Below, in pieces: positions 1 through 6,698 of a stretch of 18,976 nucleotides of DNA (positions are counted from its first letter, which is position 1; every line of letters begins with the position of its first letter). The translations under genes were made by a program, and so were the position numbers. Source of the DNA: JAGVYE01 sp964502785 (GTDB taxonomy: Archaea; Nanobdellota; Nanobdellia; Woesearchaeales; GW2011-AR9); contig CAZCXW010000023.1 of NCBI GenBank assembly GCA_964502785.1, positions 1 to 18,976 of the forward strand. Direction: 5' to 3'. Below the pieces are notes generated by a model that was not told the DNA's origin, made no database searches, and saw nothing but the letters and a program-made list of their open reading frames with translations.

Positions 1-417
1 ATTGATGAGGATTTTGGTCAATTCTGCCGTAGAAACCGCAAATTTCCAGGCAAAGCCTCGTTCAACAACTGCACTGCTTACTTTGGCTACATCTTCATTA
101 GGATCAGTATCCAGAGAAACGGAAATAAATGAGTCCCCTAATTCTTGGTGTAATTTCTGTATTTCTTGCTGTTGTTTTGTACACACCGGACACCAGACAG
201 CAAAGCTTTCCACAAATACCGGTTTGCCAGCAAAATCATCAATAGTAAATGTTTTACTAGTACGAATATCAGTCAAGAGAACAGTTTTCCAATCTAACTT
301 ATCGGTATTTTCTGTTGATGTCCTATCTGAAACTAGCGATTTGATCTCTGGCTGTTGTGTACAGCCATAGAGAAAGAAAATGAAAATGAGGGTTAATAAT
401 ATCATTATTTTTTTCAT
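1..417 (-). CDS. Thioredoxin-fold (TlpA-like) lipoprotein, C-terminus cut by window edge
   Basis: 139 codons are visible and the reading frame stays open to base 1, so the C-terminus is missing. The N-terminus is a short hydrophobic signal ending in a lipobox (L-Y-G-C, lipidated Cys19). After a polar linker comes a thioredoxin fold with the redox motif W-C-P-V-C (Cys76 and Cys79), preceded by the typical strand 'GKPVFVESFAVW'. This is the TlpA/ResA-type arrangement: an outward-facing, membrane-anchored thiol-disulfide protein that reduces or oxidises partner cysteines. The start ATG is at 417, preceded by the Shine-Dalgarno-like GGTGAT. It lies 30 nt downstream of the CARF/HTH gene on the same strand, so the two are probably co-transcribed. 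The family is clear; the partner and direction of electron flow are not known. Confidence 0.85.
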   Translation of the reverse strand, partial: MKKIMILLTLIFIFFLYGCTQQPEIKSLVSDRTSTENTDKLDWKTVLLTDIRTSKTFTIDDFAGKPVFVESFAVWCPVCTKQQQEIQKLHQELGDSFISVSLDTDPNEDVAKVSSAVVERGFAWKFAVSTAELTKILIN

Positions 418-447
418 CACTATCACCTTTCTCTCAAAGAGAATCTA

Positions 448-1110
448 TTATCTTATTAATTTTTTGTCAGTTTTTGTTCCATACTTAATATATCCTTTGA
501 GCAACAACGAACCCATTTGCGATAATTTGACCAGTAGATTTTTGTTCTGCTCTTTAGCTTCCACTAAACGAAGATTTATCAACCCTTTATATTTTAATGT
601 CCCATTCAAATGGTAGGAAAGCAACGAAGGAGACAAACTTGTTTTTTTACTCAGCGTACTCATCGTAACATACTCTTCTCCAGACAAGTTGGATAAAACT
701 TTCAGCTTACTTTCATTCAGCTCATCGTAGTACGACAGCTTCATGATAGGCAACAGTATAGGTTTCTTATCCATCACCCCGATTGCTTTCAATCCATTGG
801 CAAAGGCCGCACTTAATGCAGCACAGGTGCTTAATCTATCTCCCGTAGCTATGTTCACGATGATATCATCATGATTGTGTTGAGAGCAGACTTCTCTAAA
901 ATTCAGAAACATGCTTTCCATGAGACTCCCTTCAGAAATCATTATTTTTACAGGGATAGAAAAAATTTCCAATTTTTTCTCTAATGCCTGGGCTTTCTTA
1001 AAATTATTTTTTGAAGTAATAAGCACTACTTTTTCTGTAGGAAACTCTTTCATCCCAATGAAGAGTGCATCTAAATTATCCCCCACCGGCGCAATGATAG
1101 TATACCCCAT
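448..1110 (-). CDS. CARF-like domain plus winged-HTH transcriptional regulator (Csa3/HFX_2341-like)
   Basis: This is a 220-aa protein. Residues 1-125 look like a Rossmann-type CARF sensor: an opening strand 'YTIIAPVGDN', a strand 'KVVLITS' at 27-33, and a glycine motif 'NIATGDRLST' at 86-95 followed by an Ala-rich helix. Residues about 132-208 form a winged helix-turn-helix, with recognition-helix-like 'SLSPSLLSYHLNG' and a wing around 172-195. This layout matches archaeal Csa3-type and HFX_2341-type regulators, which bind a nucleotide or other small ligand and then DNA. No cas gene or CRISPR array is in the window, so a CRISPR role is not supported. The start ATG has GAGGT upstream. It appears to head an operon with the thioredoxin lipoprotein, suggesting control of a redox or stress function (inference). 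The CARF assignment rests on pattern only. Confidence 0.7.
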   Translation of the reverse strand: MGYTIIAPVGDNLDALFIGMKEFPTEKVVLITSKNNFKKAQALEKKLEIFSIPVKIMISEGSLMESMFLNFREVCSQHNHDDIIVNIATGDRLSTCAALSAAFANGLKAIGVMDKKPILLPIMKLSYYDELNESKLKVLSNLSGEEYVTMSTLSKKTSLSPSLLSYHLNGTLKYKGLINLRLVEAKEQNKNLLVKLSQMGSLLLKGYIKYGTKTDKKLIR

Positions 1111-1172
1111 AAAGTACCTCTGCTAATATTTATTTATTAAACTTATGTTTGATAGTTCAAATTTTAATTGAA

Positions 1173-1180
1173 TTATATAA
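1173..1180 (+). promoter_or_regulatory. TATA-like box for the Cys-rich mini-operon
   Basis: An AT-only octamer (TTATATAA) lies about 50 nt before the ATG at 1231. Transcription starting about 25 nt downstream would leave a leader of roughly 28 nt that contains the ribosome binding site GGAGGTG at 1217-1223. This is a pattern call only. Confidence 0.45.
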
Positions 1181-1230
1181 GGATAGATATAAACTGAACT
1201 TCGTGTTTTTGTTCTTGGAGGTGAATGGTT

Positions 1231-1353
1231 ATGGCTAACTTTATGGAGCAAATCATTCTCTGTCGGGAGGGAAGATGCATAGATTTGTATTATGCTGGAA
1301 ATCTCCCAAAAGAGGATGTAGAGCAGTTGGTACAATGCCCAAACAGATGTTAA
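1231..1353 (+). CDS. Cys-rich micro-protein, 40 aa
   Basis: This short gene of 40 codons plus stop is supported by a strong ribosome binding site, GGAGGTG at 1217-1223, seven bases before the ATG. An in-frame ATG at 1225 is too close to that site to be the likely start. The protein has four cysteines in two pairs: C11-x4-C16 near the N-terminus, and C36-x3-C40 with the last Cys as the C-terminal residue. It also has an acidic middle and no membrane segment. Two spaced Cys pairs suggest zinc or iron binding, or a thiol function. I do not recognise a family. It is followed after 20 nt by a second Cys-rich micro-gene with its own ribosome binding site, so the two form a mini-operon. The opposite strand also has an open frame (1123-1335), but it lacks these signals. 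Confidence 0.65.
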   Translation: MANFMEQIILCREGRCIDLYYAGNLPKEDVEQLVQCPNRC

Positions 1354-1373
1354 AGAATGCAGAGGTGATTAGA

Positions 1374-1451
1374 ATGGCTGAAAAAAAATGCTCTCATGGC
1401 ATGGATCCTAAGACTTGTCCAAAATGCAGCAAGCCAAAAGGATGCTGCTAA
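1374..1451 (+). CDS. Cys-rich micro-protein, 25 aa
   Basis: This gene has 25 codons plus stop. A GAGGTG ribosome binding site lies six bases before the ATG, and a hairpin with a T-run follows directly after the stop. The peptide is Lys-rich and carries five cysteines and one histidine: C6-x-H8, C15-x2-C18 and a terminal C24-C25. Cys and His make up about a quarter of the residues, as expected of a small zinc-knuckle or metallothionein-like peptide rather than random coding. It is probably co-transcribed with the 40-aa Cys-rich gene just upstream. No family is recognised; metal binding is inferred from composition only. Its position beside thioredoxin, DoxX and flavoprotein genes fits a metal, thiol or oxidative-stress role. 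Confidence 0.6.
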   Translation: MAEKKCSHGMDPKTCPKCSKPKGCC

Positions 1452-1486
1452 TGTTACACAAAAGGCTTTTGCCTTTTTGTGTCACA
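1452..1486 (+). terminator. Hairpin with T-run after the Cys-rich mini-operon
   Basis: Arms ACACAAAAGGC (1456-1466) and GCCTTTTTGTGT (1471-1482) pair around a TTTT loop with one bulged base, and flanking TGT/ACA extends the stem. The hairpin starts at the last base of the stop codon of the 25-aa gene, so it is well placed to end transcription. Confidence 0.6.
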
Positions 1487-1566
1487 GAAATTCGCCTATC
1501 GAAGAAAGCGTCTCTGTTCAAGCCCCGCCCATTTATGGCGGGGTGAGACGCTTTCGGTGAATTTCT
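1486..1566. repeat. Long interrupted palindrome (about 29 bp of stem in three segments)
   Basis: Three nested arm pairs are visible: 1486-1496 with 1556-1566 (11 bp, one G-T), 1504-1514 with 1545-1555 (11 bp, perfect), and 1523-1529 with 1537-1543 (7 bp, GC-only). The apical stem is far more GC-rich than its surroundings. Unpaired stretches are 1497-1503, 1515-1522 and the loop. It lies just upstream of the doxX-like gene. Its outer right arm recurs after the oxidoreductase gene, which suggests a repeated element rather than a simple terminator. Confidence 0.75.
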
Positions 1567-1571
1567 CATGA
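1545..1571 (-). repeat. 27-bp dispersed repeat, copy 1 (inverted relative to 3083-3109)
   Basis: The reverse complement of this segment matches 3083-3109 at 25 of 27 positions. It forms the right arm of the long palindrome. The left arm, 1486-1514, is a third copy split by a 7-nt insertion (1497-1503). Confidence 0.8.
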
Positions 1572-1620
1572 CTAAGTTTAGACAACAAACAATTAAAGAA
1601 TAATGAAGAGGTATTACAAC

Positions 1621-2016
1621 ATGAATGAGAACAATTACGCAAAGTATGGTCCTACACTGCTGAGGGCAATGCTGGGATTACTGTTTATTTTACCGGGATT
1701 AAATAAGTTAGGAAATCCCGCCATGATTATTGGCATGCTTAGTAGTCTTGGTTTTCCTGCCCCAGTATTTTTCGGATGGATATTGCTCCTATCAGAAATT
1801 CTCTTTGGAGCTACCGTCCTGGTGGGTTGGAAGATAAAATATACGGTTTGGCCGCTCGTGGTGGTCTTAGCCATTGCAACCTTGACCGTAGGACTGCCTG
1901 CCTTAGGCACGTCACCCATGGCCATGATAAACATAAGTTTCCACTTGTTGGGAATTGCTGCGTTAATCAGTCTCTTCCTGACTGGACCTGGAGCGGTTGC
2001 AGTGAAACAGCAATAA
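1621..2016 (+). CDS. DoxX family integral membrane protein
   Basis: The chosen start at 1621 gives 131 aa, because GAGGT at 1608-1612 lies eight bases before it; an upstream in-frame ATG at 1603 has no such signal. Four hydrophobic helices are visible at about 12-30, 48-70, 75-95 and 103-120, and the early 'LPGLNKL' motif and 'PAPVFFGWILLLSEI' stretch are typical of DoxX. DoxX proteins are small membrane proteins. Some are subunits of thiosulfate:quinone oxidoreductase, and others act with oxidoreductases in oxidative-stress and detoxification complexes. The next gene, 37 nt downstream, encodes an FAD/NAD(P)H oxidoreductase, which supports a membrane redox pair. The substrate is unknown. The family call is strong. 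Confidence 0.88.
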   Translation: MNENNYAKYGPTLLRAMLGLLFILPGLNKLGNPAMIIGMLSSLGFPAPVFFGWILLLSEILFGATVLVGWKIKYTVWPLVVVLAIATLTVGLPALGTSPMAMINISFHLLGIAALISLFLTGPGAVAVKQQ

Positions 2017-2018
2017 TC

Positions 2019-2034
2019 TTTTTTCTTTTTTTCT
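2019..2034 (+). terminator. T-rich tract between the doxX-like and oxidoreductase genes
   Basis: Two runs of six or seven T separated by a C follow the DoxX stop codon by two bases. Archaeal termination commonly uses such T-runs without a hairpin, so part of the transcripts may stop here. Read-through into the next gene is equally possible. Confidence 0.35.
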
Positions 2035-2053
2035 CTTGATTATTTTTCTCACG

Positions 2054-3088
2054 ATGAAAAAGATAGTTATTGTGGGTGGCGGCTTTGCTGGAGCGTACTG
2101 CGCCAAAAAACTAGAAAAAGATTTTGACGTAATTCTCATAGATACCAAAGACTATTTTGAATTTACTCCTTCAGTTTTGCGAACGATTGTAAAGCCCGCC
2201 CATATTCGTAAAATCCAGGTCTTACATAGCCGATACCTCCATCGGGCAAAATTAGTGCGGGAAGAAGTAAATTTGATTACAAAAGAGAATGTTAAAACAA
2301 AGTCCAAAACTATCTTTTATGATTATCTTATCATCGCTTCAGGATCAACGTATCACTGCCCGATTAAAGAAAAGAATATAATTATTGCTACCAGAGCCAA
2401 TGAATTACGCAATTATGCCGACAAATTACGTGCCGCAGAGAAAGTGCTTATTATCGGTGGTGGATTGGTAGGGGTAGAATTAGCGGCAGAAATAGTTACT
2501 GCCTATCCTCTCAAAAAAGTAACCATCGTCCATTCCAAAGAAGAATTAATTGAACGAAATCCAGCAAAAGCACGCGCATATGCACAGCGATTTTTAGAAA
2601 AGCATGGTGTACAATTTGTCTTTAGGGAACGAGTGATTAAGCATAGAGCGGAAATCTATTTTACAGACAGAGGAAGGAAATTATCATCCGATTTAGCTTT
2701 TTTGTGCACAGGGATAATACCTAATTATAAATATTTAGAGGGGTATTGTTCTACTTCTTTAAATGAGCGGCATAATCTCTGTGTCAATTCACATTTACAA
2801 GTGCAAAGTTATAGCCATGTCTTTGCTGCTGGTGATATTACATCTATTGCCGAAGAGAAAACAGCGCAAAATGCTGAGAAGCAGGCAGAAATAGTTGTGA
2901 AAAATATTTATCATGAAGAAAATGGTGAACTTCTCGAAGAGTATATTTCTGGTTTCGGTGCCATAGTTATTAGTTTAGGCAAATTGAATGGCATTTTGAT
3001 CTATAAAAATAAAGTGTGGAAGGGGATCATTCCAGGTATCCTCAAAAGCATGATCGAGTGGAAAACCATGAGAAGGTATAGGTCATGA
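2054..3088 (+). CDS. FAD/NAD(P)H-dependent oxidoreductase (NDH-2/AIFM2-like)
   Basis: With the ATG at 2054 the protein has 344 aa. The frame is open from a TTG at 2036, but the first strand of the FAD fold follows the ATG directly. Residues 3-16 hold the dinucleotide fingerprint G-G-G-F-A-G (8-13). A second Rossmann fingerprint, G-G-G-L-V-G, lies at 135-140 for NAD(P)H, and the FAD-contact motif F-A-A-G-D at 257-261. The order FAD, NAD(P), FAD and the length fit small type-II NADH dehydrogenases and AIFM2/FSP1-like quinone reductases. It has no CXXC active site, so it is not a disulfide reductase, and no obvious membrane helix. Its partner is probably the DoxX protein encoded just upstream, which could be the membrane anchor or quinone site (inference). 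The stop codon lies inside a 27-bp repeat. Confidence 0.85.
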   Translation: MKKIVIVGGGFAGAYCAKKLEKDFDVILIDTKDYFEFTPSVLRTIVKPAHIRKIQVLHSRYLHRAKLVREEVNLITKENVKTKSKTIFYDYLIIASGSTYHCPIKEKNIIIATRANELRNYADKLRAAEKVLIIGGGLVGVELAAEIVTAYPLKKVTIVHSKEELIERNPAKARAYAQRFLEKHGVQFVFRERVIKHRAEIYFTDRGRKLSSDLAFLCTGIIPNYKYLEGYCSTSLNERHNLCVNSHLQVQSYSHVFAAGDITSIAEEKTAQNAEKQAEIVVKNIYHEENGELLEEYISGFGAIVISLGKLNGILIYKNKVWKGIIPGILKSMIEWKTMRRYRS

Positions 3089-3109
3089 GAAATTCGCCGA
3101 AAGCGTTTC
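3083..3109 (+). repeat. 27-bp dispersed repeat, copy 2
   Basis: This copy is inverted relative to 1545-1571, with two mismatches. It spans the whole gap between two convergent genes: it contains the TGA of the oxidoreductase (3086-3088) and overlaps two bases of the stop codon of the PKD-repeat gene (3108-3110). Confidence 0.8.
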
Positions 3110-5417
3110 ATTCCACCACATAAAGATCAAACTTACCGAGAGCAATTTCTTCCTTCTTTTCTTCCGGCAAGACATTGACAATCCATGTTTTCTTGACATT
3201 TTCCAGACCATCGCTGACAACGACACTCACTTTCTTCTGCCCGGGCGTGCTAAAGATCCTTTGCACCGTTTTCGCGCCTTCGATTCTCGATTCTGCCATC
3301 CCAAAAATCCAGCGGTAAGATAACTTTTGCCCATCCGCATCATTCCCCTCGACAGAAAAGAACAGCGGCTGGTTTACGGCCGCTCTTACAACTCCCGCTG
3401 GCTGGAAGGTGTGAATTTCCGGTTTCCTATTCACATTTTTAACAATTATCTTCACCGGATGGATTGTATCAAATTCCGCATCTGACGCTACAAACTCCAC
3501 CCAAGAGATTTGCTGATCTTTTCCAAACCACTCATTCAAACTAGGAAAAATGCGCCAGAGTGTATTCTTCCAGTCGCGACTGGCGTTAACAACGAAATCC
3601 CCACCCGGCGTCCACTGAAAAATTCCATCCACAAAAGAAGCGCCGGAAGGCAAATCTCGTACGCTAAGTTTTATTGTATCATTATCAGGATCAACCGCAG
3701 AGACAGGAATACGGACCTCTTGCCCTTCCAATGCCACAATTTCATCCTCAGCGACCTTCAAAGTCGGCGGCCGGTTTGTATTCTGAACAACAACACGAAT
3801 CTGTTTTGTATCAGATAATTTCCCATCCATGGCTTTGATTGACGAGACATAAACCCCAGCATCACGATAGGATGTTTTCCATACTCCAGTATGTTTATCT
3901 AAAGGAGCAGTGAACGTATAACGAACAACATCTCCATCGGGATCTTCACCATTGATCCCTCCCAGACTGAAAGTCTCCGTTTCTCTTATTGTCGCATTTT
4001 CCACAATGTTTAACAGCGGCGGGCGATTGACATTGTAAACATCCAACAGAACTTTTTGTTCCGCGCAGCGCAAATTTCCACATGCTTCAACAACGAGAGG
4101 GAAACGCGATTTCGCAAGGAAATAATGCTCTACTCCAAGGACATTCAGAAAATCGGTAAAAAGATTTGATCTTCTTTTAATCGTATCGAAAGGTGGAGTC
4201 CACTGAAAAGTCGTTCCATTTAACTGAGAACCCTGCGGAGCGTTGCGGACAGCAATCGTAAGGTTATCACCATCAGGATCTTCTGCAGAAATTGTAAAAT
4301 TAATCATTTCACCCTCATTAACCGAGAAATAAGAAGGCAATTCCAAGACTGGAGCCCTGTCAACATCGCTAACCATAACTTCCAGCTCAGCCTTAGCATC
4401 TAATTCTCCATCAGAAGCTGTAATGCTTATTTTGTAAGTGCCGGCATCCGCATAGGTTGTAGACCATGTTCCTTTCTCATTTAATGGTTCATCAAAAGTA
4501 TACTTAATTTCATCTCCATCAGCATCAAAACGAGGCAAATCGACGATAACCGTTTCCCCTTCTTGAACTGTGATTGGAATTAAATCAAGGGAAGGCCGCC
4601 GATTAAAATTTTTCACGTGAACATTCCACTGTTTTTCCGTCGAATGCATCCCGTCGCTGACGCTCAGCTTCAAAAGATGGACACCGCTGCTGTTATAATC
4701 AAAAGCAGCTTCACCTTTTTTCTCTGCAATCAACGTTTTCCCATCAAGAAACCACTGATAAGTTATTTCGTCGCCATCAATGTCAATACTTTCTGCAGAT
4801 AATTTTAAAGATTCCCCTTCTTTGATATTAATCGCAGGGTCGGCAGAAAAAGTTTCTTTAATAAATGGAGGCTGATTCGTATTCAAAACTTCAATCTCTA
4901 CTTTTCCTTTAACGGTAAACTCAGCATCGGAAACCGTGAATTCAGTGACGGAAGGACCGGAATCTTCATACGTCGTATTCCATTTGCCATCAGCATTGAA
5001 AGGCGGATTAAATGTAAAAGTGAGAACATCCCCATCCGCATCTTTAACGATCTCCCGCAAATCAACAGTTTGCCGCTCTTTCACTATCAATTTTTTCTCT
5101 GTAATGAGCGGCGGCTGATTTTTATTCTCAACGATAAGCTCAACTTTCTCAACACTTTTGCTCTCACCATCAGAAGCAGTGATTTCAATTTGATACTCAC
5201 CCGCATCTTCATAACCTGTCTGCCATTCACCTTGCTCATCTAAAGGAAGAGAAAAATTAAATCTAACCACATCATTATCAGGATCAACAGCGCGGGGGAT
5301 AATCTTTACAAAATCAGTCTCTTGGACACGAAACACACGGGTGGCGCCTAGAATTGCAGGAAGGAGTAAAAAAAGCAAAAAAATTCCTGCGATCCAGAAC
5401 GGTCTTGAGGTCTGCAT
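3108..5417 (-). CDS. Exported protein with eight PKD/Ig-like repeats
   Basis: This is a 769-aa protein. The N-terminus (1-25) is a typical Sec signal: positive residue, long hydrophobic core, small residues near 'AILGA'. The rest is eight beta-sandwich repeats at roughly 27-103, 104-184, 185-275, 276-356, 357-467, 468-551, 552-666 and 667-751. Most carry an Asp-rich turn of the 'D.DGD' type, a 'W.T.Y.DAG.Y' core and an 'ASDG' turn, and most end in the linker 'N.N..P'. These are features of PKD, cadherin-like or 'putative Ig' domains that bind calcium and build adhesive surface proteins. Repeats 5 and 7 are longer, with inserts near 410-437 and 608-636 after 'FQWTP'. The C-terminal tail is short and acidic with no membrane anchor or sorting motif. 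It lies 13 nt after the upstream PKD lipoprotein gene, so they are probably one operon. Ligand unknown. Confidence 0.85.
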   Translation of the reverse strand: MQTSRPFWIAGIFLLFLLLPAILGATRVFRVQETDFVKIIPRAVDPDNDVVRFNFSLPLDEQGEWQTGYEDAGEYQIEITASDGESKSVEKVELIVENKNQPPLITEKKLIVKERQTVDLREIVKDADGDVLTFTFNPPFNADGKWNTTYEDSGPSVTEFTVSDAEFTVKGKVEIEVLNTNQPPFIKETFSADPAINIKEGESLKLSAESIDIDGDEITYQWFLDGKTLIAEKKGEAAFDYNSSGVHLLKLSVSDGMHSTEKQWNVHVKNFNRRPSLDLIPITVQEGETVIVDLPRFDADGDEIKYTFDEPLNEKGTWSTTYADAGTYKISITASDGELDAKAELEVMVSDVDRAPVLELPSYFSVNEGEMINFTISAEDPDGDNLTIAVRNAPQGSQLNGTTFQWTPPFDTIKRRSNLFTDFLNVLGVEHYFLAKSRFPLVVEACGNLRCAEQKVLLDVYNVNRPPLLNIVENATIRETETFSLGGINGEDPDGDVVRYTFTAPLDKHTGVWKTSYRDAGVYVSSIKAMDGKLSDTKQIRVVVQNTNRPPTLKVAEDEIVALEGQEVRIPVSAVDPDNDTIKLSVRDLPSGASFVDGIFQWTPGGDFVVNASRDWKNTLWRIFPSLNEWFGKDQQISWVEFVASDAEFDTIHPVKIIVKNVNRKPEIHTFQPAGVVRAAVNQPLFFSVEGNDADGQKLSYRWIFGMAESRIEGAKTVQRIFSTPGQKKVSVVVSDGLENVKKTWIVNVLPEEKKEEIALGKFDLYVVE

Positions 5418-5430
5418 TCTTCTAAACCGT

Positions 5431-6456
5431 TTAGCCTAGCGTAACATCCACTATCTCAGGCGGTTTGTTGACATCCTGAACATGAAGGCGAACACGCTTT
5501 GTCGTTGTTCCTTTGCCATCATTCGCCGTAATGGTAATCGTATAGTCGCCATGATCGGTAAACGTTGTTTCCCAGATGCCATCATCCCCTACAGGATTAC
5601 TAATGGAAACCGTAACAGCATCATCATCAAGGTCAGAAGCCGCGACTTTAAACTGCGCAGTTTCTCCTTCTTTGATAGTTATCTCATCATCAACGCCTTT
5701 TATCTCCGGCAATTGGTTAACATCAGTTACGGTAAGCTTAAATGCCGCTTCAGACTTCAACTCCCCATCGTCCGCTATTACCTTAATGTTGTAATCTCCA
5801 GCGCTTTTAAAATCGGTCTTCCAGGAACCCTCACTCAGCGGATCGGAGACGGTTATTTTAACTTTATCATTATTTGGATCTGTAACCTCGGGCGTAAACT
5901 TAACTTCTTGTCCTTCTTTCACGTTAAGGTCGCGAAGCAAGGTGATTTTAGGAGGAACATTGACTCTTTCAACAACTAATTTAATTTTTTTCTCAGTGGT
6001 TAATTTCCCATCCGTAGCCCGCAGCGTGACAAAATATTCGCCCGCATCCCCATAATTCGTTTTCCATTGCCCTTGTTCATTGAACGGCGGGCTGAACGTG
6101 AAATTAATAGGATCCTTATCTGCATCAACGATGCGCGGCAATAACTTAGCCAATTCATTCTCCCTTACTTTTAATGTCAGAATATCGCTCTCAGCAATAA
6201 CGACAGGCTCTATTTTTTCTTCCTTAAGCTCCGGCAAAATGACCTCTTCAACAGTTTCAGATAGAGACCCGACGTTAGAATCTCTCTCAACCTCAGAATC
6301 TTTCTCTTCGACCGCGGCCAGCTCTTTTTCTATTTCTGCGATTTCATTGACTAAACCATCATCCCCGGTAGACTTTTGCAAATCGTATGCTTTATAATCA
6401 ACACAGCCTGCGATAAATAAAACAAAAATTACACAACTCACTATCACTCTTTTCAT
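5431..6456 (-). CDS. Lipoprotein with three PKD/Ig-like repeats
   Basis: This is a 341-aa protein. The N-terminus is a lipoprotein signal with lipobox I-A-G-C (Cys18). Residues 19-90 form a Glu/Asp-rich, partly helical linker. Three beta-sandwich repeats follow at about 92-169, 170-250 and 251-333, each with an Asp-rich turn, a 'W.T' core and a 'DG' turn, and linked by 'V(N/D)..P' junctions. The protein ends eight residues into what would be a fourth repeat ('PPEIVDVTLG'). The first repeat closely resembles the first repeat of the downstream 769-aa protein, so the two genes probably arose by duplication. A GGGGGTG ribosome binding site lies about 11 nt before the ATG. It is probably a membrane-tethered surface protein that works with its neighbour; ligand unknown. 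Confidence 0.85.
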   Translation of the reverse strand: MKRVIVSCVIFVLFIAGCVDYKAYDLQKSTGDDGLVNEIAEIEKELAAVEEKDSEVERDSNVGSLSETVEEVILPELKEEKIEPVVIAESDILTLKVRENELAKLLPRIVDADKDPINFTFSPPFNEQGQWKTNYGDAGEYFVTLRATDGKLTTEKKIKLVVERVNVPPKITLLRDLNVKEGQEVKFTPEVTDPNNDKVKITVSDPLSEGSWKTDFKSAGDYNIKVIADDGELKSEAAFKLTVTDVNQLPEIKGVDDEITIKEGETAQFKVAASDLDDDAVTVSISNPVGDDGIWETTFTDHGDYTITITANDGKGTTTKRVRLHVQDVNKPPEIVDVTLG

Positions 6457-6507
6457 TCTTAAAACACCCCCTCATACAAAATATTGAGTATTCTAGAATG
6501 ACAACCC

Positions 6508-6516
6508 TTATTTAAA
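6508..6516 (-). promoter_or_regulatory. TATA-like box for the PKD-repeat operon
   Basis: Read on the minus strand this is TTTAAATAA, about 56 nt before the ATG at 6456. Initiation about 25 nt downstream would give a leader near 29 nt that includes the G-rich ribosome binding site, so this operon is probably leadered. Confidence 0.5.
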
Positions 6517-6667
6517 GATTTATAGTAACGGACATAATTATTCTAACTAAAATGTCAGCGACTATACTACGGCAGGAAAAATGAGAAGGAAGAATAATTT
6601 TAGGTTTGAAGTCAAAAAAAGCAAAGTTAAAAAATGGCTACTAAAAAGGGACAATATTTCCAAAATA

Positions 6668-6677
6668 TTTATAAATA
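6668..6677 (+). promoter_or_regulatory. TATA-like box, leaderless type, for the six-Cys lipoprotein gene
   Basis: TTTATAAATA is centred about 26 nt before the ATG at 6699, the spacing expected when transcription starts at the start codon. No ribosome binding site is seen. Confidence 0.55.
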
Positions 6678-6698
6678 ATATCACCCTTCAAAAAGAAA

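Noticed and set aside
2..370. 122-codon frame on the plus strand
   Set aside because: It is the shadow of the thioredoxin lipoprotein on the other strand, which has a lipobox, a CXXC motif and a ribosome binding site.
448..1110. Evidence of a CRISPR-Cas locus from the Csa3-like regulator
   Set aside because: No repeat-spacer array and no cas protein are present in the window.
1123..1335. 70-codon frame on the minus strand opposite the Cys-rich genes
   Set aside because: It has no ribosome binding site or domain, and it covers the promoter and start of the plus-strand mini-operon, which has better signals.
3108..6456. A single PKD gene broken by a frameshift
   Set aside because: The downstream frame starts with a genuine signal peptide and its own ATG, and the upstream gene ends with a stop 13 bases before it, so these are two genes.
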